Source: Siphonodentalium dalli (Eukaryota; Mollusca; Scaphopoda; Gadilida; Siphonodentaliidae). Taken from it: a stretch of 64,000 nt of DNA. The notes under the pieces are model-generated. The model made no database searches, was not told the origin of the DNA, and saw only the letters and a list, made by a program, of their open reading frames with translations. The translations under genes were made by a program, and so were the position numbers. How positions within the stretch are numbered: position 1 is the stretch's first letter; each line of letters starts with the position of its first letter. This document shows, one piece after another, positions 21,705-32,643 of the stretch. The stretch spans positions 282,899,426 through 282,963,425 of the forward strand of contig CP136063.1 of the NCBI GenBank assembly GCA_032622095.1. Direction: 5' to 3'.

Positions 21705-22385
21705 CGACTTATGGTTTGACGAGGGACGGTTGGCAGGCGGGCGGGCGGACCTAAAGAATGCCTTATAACTTTGACATTTGTGAACGGATTAAAAAAAAAA
21801 ATTGGTATGGCAGTTGCTCCCAATGACTATTTACTGCCTGTAGAAAATGGGTCATGTCCAAACTTTTTAAACAAGAGTTATCCATCTTAGATGGTTTTTA
21901 GTTAAGTTTTTCACCAATAGCGCGATAACTCATGCAAATATTAACCAATTTCAACAATATTTGGTATATGAGACTCTTGCAACAATATCTCGGATGAGTT
22001 CGAAAACTAGGTTGTCAGAAATGTTTTCGCAGAGTTATGGGTCTTAGTTTGTCTATTTTTAGCAATTTTATCACCGTTAGCGTGATAACTCGATGAGATA
22101 TTAACCGATTTCAACAATATTTGGTATATGAGTCTCCTGCAACAATATCACGGACGAGTTCGAAACCAGGTTTGTTCGAATTTGTTTTCGCAGAGTTATG
22201 GGTCTTAGTTTGTCTATTTTTAGCAATGTTATCACTGTTAGCGCGATAACTCAATGAAATATTAACGGATACAATTGATATTTGGTATATATATAGGTCT
22301 AATGCAATATTATACCACCATCCGACTTTTTTTTCCCGGAGTTGTGCACGTTATTGGCAGAAGTTTGGTTCGACTGCCAAAAAAA
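21705..22385. repeat. diverged ~180-bp tandem units
   Basis: Repeated phrases GATAACTC, TTTCAACAATATTTGGTATATGA, GAGTTATGGGTCTTAG recur at about 180-bp spacing (about 21,920, 22,090 and 22,240). The block starts with an inverted CGAGTTTTTC/GAAAAACTCG. The same word pattern appears at 27.5-31.0, 35.4-36.4 and 62.9-64.0 kb. Confidence 0.7.
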
Positions 22386-22389
22386 CTCA

Positions 22390-22640
22390 ACAAAAGCATC
22401 TTAGATGCGTACCCCTTGTTTTCTAATGCATTGAGCGACTGCTCTGAAGCCGCCCTTATTGGGAATATTTGTGTATTGTTGGGTGACATCGAGGGTGCAT
22501 AATATGTAGTGGTCCGGAAGATCCTTGATGGAATCTAGTTTCTGAAGTAAGGTGGGTGGTGTCCCTGGCATAGCTTGGGTACAACTACATGCTGTGAATC
22601 GAGTGAACTGAACCAAATTTGGTATACAGATCAAGTTCAA
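22390..22640 (-). pseudogene. Penelope-like RT scrap (palm motif A)
   Basis: The minus strand encodes PTLLQKLDSIKDLPDHYILC followed by TLDVTQQYTNIPNKGGFRAV. This aligns with the PLE palm segment D-V--LYTNIP--GG, where the Asp is catalytic, although Gln replaces the usual Leu. No other RT motif is attached, so only about 60 residues survive between unrelated repeats. Confidence 0.75.
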
Positions 22641-22959
22641 ATATGGGTTCTGTCTACATCCAGAAACGGGCGTATTATGCCACTCCCCGACGGTGTGCTC
22701 TTGTTAATTATTATTTTGTAGTTAGAATTCAGATCCCGGATGGCTTTTACATATTTGTGTCAATGTTTTGATGTTGGAAAAGGAGGGGAATGGAGGTAGC
22801 ACCCTGCGAAGCTTCGATTCGGCGATCAGATTCGGGATCGATACCGAATCGGTTTTCCGATTCGTATATTTTCGAATCGGTCCATTCATTCCCATTTATG
22901 GGGACACACAACGTGATTCGTCAACAATTTCCTTTAGCACGGGCTACAGGTCAAAGTAG

Positions 22960-23170
22960 ACCACCGAGTAGACCGCCAATGTGTAGACCGCCATGTTGGC
23001 GGTCTACCTCAATGGTAGACCGCCAGCGATTTTTGTAGACCGCCAATGGTTGTTGGTAGACCGCCAGGGTGGCGGTCTACCTCAATAGTAGACCGCCAGC
23101 GATTTGTGTAAACCACCAGGTCTGTGGTCTACCTCAGTAGGTAGACCGCCACTGATTTTAGTAGACCGCC
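22960..23170. repeat. GTAGACCGCC minisatellite
   Basis: About a dozen copies of GTAGACCGCCA or its reverse complement GGCGGTCTACCTCAA, in both orientations, spaced 15-60 bp apart. The mixed orientation lets it fold into several small hairpins. Confidence 0.85.
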
Positions 23171-23343
23171 AGGTAGTATTGGCAGCCCCTAGTGATCGGG
23201 TTGGGCCAAATTTAGATCACTGATGGGTCATTTTAGATAATATAGTGACAAGTACGGAGCTTGTGTTGGAGATATGTGTAGTTTGTGTATGTTGAACGTG
23301 GGCCAAAATAAACAAATAAACCACTGAAATATGATGAATAAAT

Positions 23344-24161
23344 TTAATCAATTTCTGAAGAATCACTATCGAAATGGCGTAAGAGCCGACTGGCTTTGTG
23401 GACGACCCAGTCGCTCGCATATAGTCTCGGAACATCCGTACAGTGGGTGGGCGTGTTGCCCTGGTGGCTGAACAGTGTAGGAAGAGTTACTTCCCATTCT
23501 TGGTGCATGGGGAGTCCCACTGTGCAGTCTGTAGATGAGTCTAATTTGTTGTTTTCCGGATCATTAAACTCCGACATCGGCGATGATGGTGTCGCAAGGG
23601 CCGGATTGAAAATGTCCTGCCATTGGAAGTTCTCAATGGCGGCACTACCAGGTGATTGGGTGAACATGGTGTTGAGAAAACGGAGTTGGCGAAAGATGTG
23701 TCAACTCGGTTGATAGAGTCACATGAAGACAATGATGGTCCAGGTATGCTTTGTTCGTTACTGGACGCGTGAGATTGACTGGAATCTGATGCTCCAGATT
23801 CCAGAGTGAGATAGTTAGTTGTCTCATATCCTGAACTACTTAACACTGGCGAGGTGCTGCTATAAGTCATATGTGAAGATAACGATTCTTCACTAGATGA
23901 TATCACAAGTGGTCGGACTGGCCTTGGTAGACCTGAAGGACCCGACTGTGGAGATTCAGTGATGTCATCCACGCGGATATCCACAGGGCTGGTCTTGTGG
24001 ACGCGTTTCATGTGTTTGTTTAAATACTCCTGTCGTTTGAACTCTGACGGACATAAGAGGCATCGTTTGATGCCACGATGTGTATGCACACTTCCTCGAT
24101 GTCTGTGTAAAGATGATTTTTGTCCGAAGCGTTTGTCACATGTTGGGCAAAATACGGCCAT
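23344..24161 (-). pseudogene. two-finger C2H2 protein, PLE ORF1-like
   Basis: From ATG at 24161 the frame encodes two C2H2 fingers, CPTC-x12-H-x5-H (residues about 5-26) and CLLC-x12-H-x4-H (about 34-55). A long Ser/Thr/Pro-rich, probably disordered tail follows. A frameshift near 23,670 moves the tail into another frame that runs to a stop at 23344 (NNKLDSSTDC, FDSDSSEID). The plan resembles the damaged finger ORF at 4.05-5.06 kb, and both lie on the same strand as nearby PLE pieces. Function is likely nucleic-acid binding. A link to the retroelement is inferred. A host zinc-finger gene remnant is the alternative. Confidence 0.45.
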
Positions 24162-24334
24162 ATTTTCTAAGTGAAATTATGTGCTAATTCCCTTCTCAAT
24201 AATTGTTGCTACGTGGGTCCCTTTATGACGTTTGACATTGATTTCTAAGGGGTGGTTTATCGCCTGTGGGACTGTTGGCTTAACATTAATGAGAAAGACA
24301 ACATATTTTAACTAATACATAATAAACAATCTAT

Positions 24335-24830
24335 TTCTAGAAGTCTTTCTTATTCATCCCGAATGGTTGAAGCATTCTCAGTCGGTACATCCAGTTGATC
24401 TCCGCTGATTTCCTCTTCATTTTTTAGCAATATGTCTCTGGGTCAGTTTTCAGCACATATATAACTTGGTATTTTAAGTTGACTGGGTGTTTTGTTATAC
24501 GGAAGTGGTCAGCTACTGTGGTGTCCTTTTGATTATTAATATCATAATAGTGTTCCGATAGACGAATGCCGAATTCGCGTAATATTTCGCTGACATATTT
24601 CTTGTGGCATGTTCTGCAAGTAAGGAGGTACACGCAGTTCCGTGTCAGGCAATTCTGAAGGAACGGGCCCTTAAACCTTTCTTTGGTTTGATGACTCCAG
24701 AACCATCTTGGGTTCTTTTTCATATTTGTGCATATTCTACAATTGGCCTTTGTACACTCGAGGTGTGGGTTAGGTATGAAGGTCCCACAAACCTGTGATT
24801 GCATGGTTAGGGATCCTTGCTCTGACCAGA
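24335..24830 (-). pseudogene. Penelope-type GIY-YIG endonuclease domain
   Basis: Frame from ATG at 24804. Cys17, Cys22 and Cys25 (CTKANCRIC) form the PLE-specific Cys motif. CVYLLTCRTC (57-66) is the GIY strand, YVSE (70-73) the YIG strand with Ser replacing the expected Gly, and RLSEH (81-85) carries the catalytic Arg. The tail continues past an in-frame TAA at 24424-24426 into INWMYRLRMLQPFGMN, the conserved C-terminus. The enzyme would nick target DNA for retrotransposition. The RT that should precede it is missing: the left neighbour on this strand is a MITE and a hAT fragment. Confidence 0.85.
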
Positions 24831-24848
24831 ATGTTTAGCTGATTCATA

Positions 24849-25010
24849 CAGTAATGTTCTAAGTAATCGACTCCTTAACCACAGCAGAATTATGGGTAAC
24901 TTTTCAGGATTTTGTCGGAAATATGGCTTTTTGCCATTCATCGGAAAGCTCTCGTCGAGTTACCCATAATTCTGCTGTGGTTAAGGAGTCGATTACTTAG
25001 GGCATTACTG
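24849..25010. mobile_element. TA-flanked fold-back MITE, copy 1
   Basis: Inverted arms starting CAGTAATGTTCTAAGTAATC and ending GGCATTACTG, flanked by TA on both sides, as for Tc1/mariner-type elements. The arms share GACTCCTTAACCACAGCAGA and an ATTATGGGTAACT core. It interrupts the hAT transposase at its 3' side. A shorter copy is at 52637-52766. Confidence 0.85.
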
Positions 25011-25012
25011 TA

Positions 25013-25552
25013 GTTCATGACCTTCAAAACAAGTCTATCAGAAGCAGACTTCCTGTCATCATCATTTGTGAAGCTGAATTGTTTAAATCTTGGATCCAAG
25101 TAGGATGCCAATGAGAACAATTCGTCAGATTCAAATTTTGGCCATCTTTTGTAAATGTTTCTCATAACTTGCTTCTCAAATGAATCCATTTCTGAATTGC
25201 TCGTTTTTTTCTTGGGGATATTCAGCAATAGAAGAATCATAGAAACAGTTGGATATTTATTGGCTAACATATCCCTGGGCAGTCTTCCACTCGTGACGTT
25301 GTAAATTATTTACTTTATATGTTGTTGATAATATAGCACCTGATGGGAACTTTCTGCTCAACAAGTTTGAGTTCCATCTTGTTGGACATTGATTAATTAA
25401 TTTATGCTCAACAATGTTCAATGATTTTTGCATCTCCTTTAGTTTGAATGACTGTGCTCTACTGTGATGAAAGTGGCTTACAATAATCTTTGACTTTGCC
25501 ACTATGTGTGTGAAGCCAGAGAACTAACTGAAGAGTGTGAGCGAAGCATAGT
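25013..25552 (-). pseudogene. hAT transposase, middle region
   Basis: The minus strand begins VLCFAHTLQLVL at the edge of a fold-back element, shifts frame, and continues AKSKIIVSHFHHS, VEHKLINQCPTRWNSNLLSR, then after another shift LANKYPTVSMILLLLN and FSLASYLDPRFKQF. CFAHTLQL, HFH-S, PTRWNS and LDPR-K are in the canonical hAT order. The last catalytic Glu region and dimerisation domain would follow. A dimerisation fragment lies on the same strand at 21341-21700. Confidence 0.85.
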
Positions 25553-25699
25553 ACCCCCAGTTTCCTGACCATGAATTATTCATGGTTATTCATGAACAAG
25601 CATAACCATGAATATGAATCATGAATAAAGAATGAATATTCATGAATAACCATGAATATTCATGCTTTGTTCGTGCTCCATGAATTACAGGAAACTGGG
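25553..25699. mobile_element. small fold-back element, CCCAGTTTCCTG ends
   Basis: CCCAGTTTCCTG at the left and CAGGAAACTGGG at the right enclose a chain of CATGAATATTCATG-like palindromes, so almost the whole element can fold on itself. ATAGT occurs just outside both ends and may be part of a target duplication. It abuts the hAT middle fragment. Confidence 0.7.
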
Positions 25700-25938
25700 G
25701 ATAGTGATGTAAAACGTAAGTTGAGAATTTGCTGTTTTTTTTATTTCAAAGTTTGAGAGAATATTTCTGTGAATTAATTGACAGTAATAAAGTAATCCTG
25801 CGTTCATGTATTGCTCTGCAGAACACTGTTACATAAGTTTCAATAAAATGTCACTTAAGTTACAGCTTTGAACTATGGTCAGCTGTCGCGTTGTATCTTG
25901 GCGAGAGTCCATGAATGAATTGAGATTTGAACATATAA

Positions 25939-26217
25939 GCAATTGTTGTTATTCCAAGAATAATTAGGGACCCCAATGGGAAGCATTATCGAAGTGAAGT
26001 TATCAAGAAAGTATATGATGACTGTATTGTCATGGTCCCAGCTGTAAATGATGACTGTAAATGTTATGGTCCCAGCTTCGCAGTCCACTTGCAAGCGGCC
26101 ACTCAAAGAGGACCAAATTATTATGAACCAAAAGATATTTTAAATGTCATTAGTCCACCTCAAGCTCCACGTGTGAATGAAGGACGGTTACAGTTCATAT
26201 TTAGTGATAATGTGTGA
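25939..26217 (+). CDS. unidentified coding-like exon
   Basis: A 92-codon open frame ending in TGA at 26217 has normal amino-acid composition: PRIIRDPNGKHYRSEVIKK, then GPSFAVHLQAATQRGPNYYE and ISPPQAPRVNEGRLQF. I do not recognise the family. Upstream is a stop with no ATG, so it would be the terminal exon of a gene or a C-terminal scrap of a transposon protein. A small internal duplication (GATGACTGTA at about 26012 and 26047) lies in the middle. It is on the opposite strand to the neighbouring hAT pieces. Confidence 0.35.
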   Translation, partial: AIVVIPRIIRDPNGKHYRSEVIKKVYDDCIVMVPAVNDDCKCYGPSFAVHLQAATQRGPNYYEPKDILNVISPPQAPRVNEGRLQFIFSDNV

Positions 26218-26945
26218 AATAATGATATTAGTGACTAGTGAGGTTTAGATTTGAAGATTTGTGACTTTTAACATCTGTCGCTATGGTAAAATTGTTGGTG
26301 CGAAAAACCCAATTGACATATCGGTGGGAGTCCTACAAATTCTATATGAAGGTGATTGATACTGGAGATGTGTGCACTCTTGCGTTGATACAATGTCGTA
26401 TTCTGATACGTTCCTAAATTTGGATTGTTTTCAGGCATCAGTTGTTGGTGATGTTTACTTATACCAACATATTATATAAGAGTACAATTTTAAATTGTGT
26501 AATGTTCGACGATGAATTAATTCTATTTTAATGCATATCAGTATATACGGAAACTACCAATAGCATTGAATAATCTGAACTGTGTCATATCAGTTAATAG
26601 AATTACATGTGATCAATTAACCATCTTATTTAGAAGTTACGTGTGCTTTCTCAAGAGTTTTCAAAATCTAAAACAGTTTGAACATCTATCGTACCGGTAC
26701 GTCCAGCGGGTCACGTGACCTTCAATTCTCACAACGATACATGCTAGAAGTTTTAAAATCTAAACCTCAATATCCGAAGTATATGTACATTGGCTAATAC
26801 ACCCAAATTAACTACCGAATTAAAGTTCTACATGTATAAACTATTTTGAATTTATACACATAAAATTCTATAATTTTGTTTGAATGTTGATAATTTGAGC
26901 AACGGTCCTGGTGTTCCTTAACTAGTACAAGTCTTCTCAGGCCCA
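26218..26945. other. no gene seen
   Basis: AT-rich sequence without repeat structure or supported coding. Confidence 0.5.
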
Positions 26946-27402
26946 CTATCACAATGGATCAACGGACACGAACCAAAACCGGAAGTCGTAGATTTCGAGG
27001 TGGAGAAATATCTTGTCGACAAATATTTGTTGACATTTTTGACGGTTGTTTTGGGAAAATAAACGCTTGGATAGCATATCTGACCAACTGAAGGTGAGTG
27101 AATATTTCTTCTCTAATGTTCGGACACCTACGATCAATTTAAGTCAGTTGTCATTGTTCGATCGCGGAAAAAATGTCATTTAATCATCGCCGCGAGACGA
27201 TTTCTTCCCCAAAATATCCCAGAAAATCATACTTTTCACATTCATCGCAGACAGCTGTCGCAACAACCTATATACCGGTCGAAAGGCCTGTTTTCCCCCC
27301 ACAAATGCATATTTTGAGTATTTTCACGGACTGTCTCAAAATTCCAAATTTCATCTTTTGATGCAGGTACCCACCTCGAAAATACTGTCCGGTTAGTCCT
27401 GT
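26946..27402. repeat. 457-bp inverted repeat, left arm
   Basis: Reverse complement of 33938-34393 at high identity over the whole length. Outer edge CACAATGGATCAACGGACAC, inner edge GGACTAACCGGACAGTATT on the opposite strand. Any translation shared by the two arms follows from DNA identity and has no recognised domain. Confidence 0.85.
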
Positions 27403-27439
27403 ACACCCCGGAATTTAGTTGCAATCCACCAGACCCGGC

Positions 27440-30400
27440 GGACAGTTTTTAGCTCACCTGAGACAAAGTCTCCGGTGGAGCTATAGTCATCACTCCTCGT
27501 CCGTCGTCCGTCCGTCCGTCTGTCTGTCCGTCCGTCCATCCGTCCGACAACAATTATTTGAACATCTTCTCCTCTGGAACCATCTTACCGAATTGGTTCA
27601 TATTTGGTGTGTATGTTCCCTAGGTGACTCTCATTCAGATTTGTTCAAATGAGGTCACTGGGTCAAATAGTTGCGAAACAAGGGCCATAACTCTATTCCT
27701 CCATAGTAATTCTTACAACAACTTCTTGTCCATAACCATTAGGCCAATTTAGCTAATATTTGGTATGGAGAGTCCTTGGGTGACTGGTGTTCAGATTTGT
27801 TCAAATGAGGTCACCCGGTCAATTACTTGAGAAACCAGGGCCATAACTCATAGTGATTCTTACAATGACTTCTTCTAAAAAAATATTTGGCCGATTTAGC
27901 TTATATTTGGTACAGAGATACCTTGGGTGACTGGGGTTCAGATTTGTTCAAATGGGGTCACTGGGTCAAATAGGGGCAGAGCCAGGGACATAACTTTAAA
28001 AACAAAAAATTTAATTTTTGCATTTTGACCTTTAATTTTTGTTTAGGACACATCACAGCCTCATATTTCTTACCTAGATTTTTCTTAGCATGTTCTTCAT
28101 CTGTATGGATTTTGGTATTGTTTATTTAACCCCTTCCACTCTTGTTTTGATATAGAATTCATCCAAGACAGGATTACTCAAACATTTTTCATCTGATCAA
28201 CACCAAATTTGGTATATGAATTTTTGACACTTATATACAGATCAAGTTAAAATATGGGTTTGATCCGATATATTTTAACAGAGTTATGGCCCTTTATAAT
28301 TCACACCCCTTTGCTATGCACTATTAATTTTTAAGAGGACACTCTAGCCTGTATTATTGAAAAAGCCAATTTATCATAGTGTGGTCACCGGATCCTCTTG
28401 CTGAATACTGCTTGCTTCAGACCAGTTTATCATCTGTCATTACAAGACATGACATTAGCTAAACAACTACCAGAGTCTACAAGGAATAGTCCATTGTTCA
28501 TTTCTCCAAGCCTGGACATAGTGTGTCTGACATTTGCAGAATGAAGTCCCCAGATGGTGAATTTAGTGTTGCTACCCCATACAACAGGCTAGCATCACCA
28601 AATACACCTCAATTACCTTATTCTGCTTAGGCCTCATCTTCTGGGACATTTTTTTTAAAAACTTTTTTTAAAATTTGAAAAAAAGTGACACCATTATATA
28701 TAACATCTGCAGAGTTATGATACTTTACTCTTTAATGAAATTATGGAAACATTCCACCCTCCCCCACCCACCCCCTCCCATATGGCCCAGGGCCAACCCT
28801 GCCATCAACCAACATCCCTTCCAAGCCATATCACCTCTCAATTTAATACAAAATTTGCCATATATGTTAATTATATAAACTGGCCAGATGACATGTATTA
28901 TTCTAATCTAAACATATCTGTAGCAATTTAATGACTGACATTCAATGATACTGTGAATGGCTTTGATTTCTTCAAGTCTGGAAATAGTGTGTCTGACATT
29001 TACATAGTGAGGTCCCCAGATGGTGAATTTAGTGTTGCTATTCCATACAGCATGCTAGCATCACCAAATACACCTGCCAGGGACCTAATTCTGCTTAGTC
29101 CTCATCTTCTTGGAAGTATCCTAAGTATCAAATTGACAGTTTGATTTAGTCACTTTTTCCACCTGTTCAGTTTCAATGTCCCCCTAATTTGCAGAAGATA
29201 AAATGCATAATTGAGGTGCTCAATGGGTGTGTATCACCAACTTCAACTGTAGGACTTCAATCTGTTCCTTGGTTCTATTGGCCATTGAGGCCTAATCAGA
29301 TTGAGGATGAATTTGGTGATGCTAGCCTGCCTTACAGAATATTGTCATTAAATCCACATTTTTGGGACCTAATTCTGCAAATGTCAGACATACTAAATTC
29401 AGGTTTGGCCATTTCATATTATTGTTTTAATCACCACTTATCCAGATGAAATCATACGACTAATATTCAAAGAAAAATGGGGGGGGGGGGGGGTATATAT
29501 TGGATTAAATTTGTCTTCTATCTGGCATTTGCAGAATGAGGTCCCCAGAGGGTGAATTTAGTTATGCTACCCTGCACAGCAGTCTAGCATCACCAAATAC
29601 ACTAGCCAGGGTCCTCATTCTGCTTAGGCCTCATCTTCTGGGAAGTATATAGGCACTTAAATTGACATTTTTACTTACTTTATTTAGCCCTTCTGTTTAG
29701 TTTCTATATCCCCTAATTTGTGAATATAAAATGCATAATTGAGGTGCCCAATGGGTGCACATCACCAACTTTAACTGGAGAACTTCAATCTAATGCTATG
29801 TCTCCCATAGCAGTTGAGGCATACACAGAATGAGATCCCCAGAGGGTGAATTTGGTGATGCTAGCCTGCATTGCAGGATTGTGTCATTAAATTCACCCTT
29901 TGGGGACCTCATTCTGCAAATGTCAGACACTATGTTCACGCTTGTCTGTTCGAATATTATGTTCTTAACCACCAGTATCCAGTTGAACTCATTATACCCT
30001 GATTTTGCAAAGAAAACTTGGGGGGTATATTGGATTGAATTTGTCAGTCTCTATGTCAGACTGTTCTCCCATCCATCCATCTGTCATTATGTCTCTATCC
30101 GTCCATCAATTGTTTTCTTCTCCAGATACATATTAAAGACCATATGGGTTTATATATTTAGGTGTGGATGTTCCCCAGGTGACTCACATTCAGATTTGTT
30201 CAAATGAGTTCATCAGGTCAAATATGTGAGAAGTCAGGGCCATAACTCTTTCCTTCCATAGTAATTCTTAAAACAATTTCTTCTCAAGAACCATCTGGAC
30301 TATTTAGATTATGTTTGGTATGGATGGTCCTTCGGTGACTGGGTTTAGATTTTTTCAGATTTGGGGTCATTTTAGGAAAATCAGTTCAGTTCAACTCTTA

Positions 30401-31025
30401 AAATCTAATGTCTGAAATTACCAAATGAATGGATCTCATAGATGGGGATTCACGTTTGTTCAAATAGGGGCGGAGATAAGAGATTTAATTATCAAACAGC
30501 CACCCTACCTGTGCTCCGGCAGAGCTATAGTCATCACTCCTCGTCCGTCTATCGTCTGTCCGTCCATCCGTCCGACAACAATTATTTGAACATCTTCTCC
30601 TCTGGAACCAAAATACCAAATGGGTTCATATTTGGTGTGGATGTTCCCTAGGTGATTCTCATTCAGATTTGTTCAAATGCGGTCACTGGGTCAAATAGTT
30701 GCGAAGCCAGGGCCATAACTCTTTCCCACCATAGTAATTCTTTTAAACATCTTCAGAACAATAAGACCGAATGGTTTCATATTTGGTGTGAATGTTCCCT
30801 AGGTGACTCACATTCAGATTTGTTCAAATGAGTTTACTTGAAATAGTTGCAAAGCCAGGGCCATAACTCTTTCCCTCCATAGTATTCTTAAAGTGACTTC
30901 TTCTCAAATACCATCAGGCTATATGGGTTCATATTTGGTATGAAGGATCCTTGGGTGACTGGGGTTCAGATTTGTTCAAATCAGGTCACTGGGTCAAATG
31001 TGGGCGGGGCCAGGGACATAACTCC
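27440..31025. repeat. dispersed mollusc-type repeats, ~150-bp units
   Basis: Two kinds of unit intermix. One is GTCCGTCCG, then TTTGAACATCTTCTCC, TTCATATTTGGTGTG, GATTTGTTCAAATGAGGTCA and GGGCCATAACTCT at about 150-bp spacing (27.48-28.02 and 30.06-31.02 kb). The other is TGACATTTGCAGAATGAG followed by GGTGAATTTAGTG and CTAGCATCACCAAATACAC, five diverged copies between 28.53 and 29.91 kb. A 15-G run is at 29,479. No coding exon is convincing. Confidence 0.75.
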
Positions 31026-31770
31026 AAATTTGTTGTTTTAGATTTAACTCTTTAGATATCTACTTCTTTTAAAGTGATTATGAAAAGTTCTGACTGTTGT
31101 GGTCTCCAGAGTCCCAGTCTTATCAGTCTTTGCAGTCTGGTTAGCGACCCCACAGTCATTGACTGTCTTGTTGTTGTTCAATCAAGAGTCGAAATGGATT
31201 AGTTGGTTGGCTGCCTTTCGTTAACAGTGGCACGTTTTGGGCAACTGCTTTTCTGTTGCAACTATAGTATACTGATCAAGTTTAGTTACCGAGTACAGTT
31301 TGCAATTTGTTCTCATATATTCGTTCAGATCGTGTAAGGTCATTAACCAAAGAATCATTTATGGAAATATTGTTAGAACAAGAATATTACAATGCCCTCC
31401 ATGACCAAGGCCGTACCAACAGGATTGTTTTGATGGTGGGAGGTGTAGATTTATTTTCCAATAGTTTGATATTTCAGCCAGTATATAGCATGAAATTTGA
31501 TACTTAAAAACAATTAAAATTCGATTAATTTCAGAAAAAACAAATCGGGACCCATGGCTGTTCTTTTTCATTATGGCCAATTTCGGGACCCACCACCCGA
31601 GTTTTGATTACGATTGTATAAAGTTTTAACTACATTTTTCGGGTATATATACACCCCTTTATTTTTATGTTTTAAACTACAGGCACCCACCCATATTTCG
31701 GAGAATTTTCGCTAATATTACATATTATAGCATAGCCATCAAATATGCAGATGTTTATTTCCATTTCTAT
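31026..31770. other. no gene seen
   Basis: Non-repetitive AT-rich sequence inside the large inverted repeat. Only short frames. Confidence 0.4.
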
Positions 31771-32643
31771 GAGAGGCCAAATTCACATTTCATAATTAAT
31801 TGCAGTTAAGCAATAGCACTTAAGCATAATTATTTGCGATTAAGCGCAATTCATGGTTATACTGTATGTAACTATGTACCCCTGGTGAATAAATAGGTGT
31901 ATCTATAACTAAACCTGAACTCATATTGACATATCACCTCCTTGTTTTCATTGCTTTGGATAGTTGGGATTGTGAACTAGCCTAAATTCTTTATCAAAAT
32001 GGGTGACTCGCGACAGTATTACCTTCTGTTTTAGTCGAGTCGAGGAACCAACCCATCAAAGCTCAAGTGTGGTCAGATATCGATTATTGAAGTTTGTTAT
32101 TTCAATTGATTGCTGCCCAGAAACACGCCGTGAAAAGGGTGGTTTCGGTCAAAATTGCGGATGAATATGGATAACTCTAAAACAAGTGGTAATACGGTAA
32201 AATTTCGTGATACTTTAGTAATTATACGGCCATATTTTGTTGAACAAAATGTTTATAAATCACACGTTTTTGGGAAATTTGATACCATATTTGACAGTGG
32301 TCAGCATTATTTTTTGCAGTTAATCGATTCTGATAACTAAAGCTTATTTTGAAGAAATATTGTTGTTGTTGTTGTATCTTTATAATATGGGTCTTTCTGA
32401 TCGGATTGAGCACCTTTAGTTTAAATTAGCCAAATGCAGATACACCCGGTCATGCTAATAGTTAGGTTATATGGGTAGTTACACTTACTCTCAAGCAACT
32501 CATAGCGCTTAATCACAATTAATTGCACTTAAGCGCAATTCATTTCAATTATGCGCAAATGCCATATGTGTGCTTCAGCGCGATATGTGGTACATGCGCT
32601 TAAGCGCAATTCATTATCAATTGCGAATTTGACCTCCCATACA
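31771..32643. mobile_element. candidate TIR element with AAGCGCAATT subrepeats
   Basis: The left edge GAGAGGCCAAATTCACAT matches the reverse complement of the right edge (GGGAGGTCAAATTCGCAATT). Both subterminal regions carry several copies of CTTAAGCGCAATTCAT or its complement (31,800-31,860 and 32,500-32,620). Repeated subterminal words are typical of transposase-binding sites. No target duplication is clear. Confidence 0.45.

Noticed and set aside
22960-23170. CRISPR-like appearance of repeated GTAGACCGCC blocks
   Set aside because: Repeats occur in both orientations with irregular spacing in eukaryotic DNA and no cas genes. It is a minisatellite.
10910-25552. Treating the two hAT halves (10.9-14.7 and 21.3-25.6 kb) as one gene
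   Set aside because: On the minus strand the C-terminal half lies upstream of the N-terminal half, so simple insertion cannot join them. They are annotated separately.
26949-27424. Conserved peptide shared between 27.3 and 34.0 kb (GTNRTVFSRWVP-like versus YRTNRTVFSRWVP)
   Set aside because: Explained by DNA identity of the two 457-bp arms. Other frames of the arms are equally conserved.
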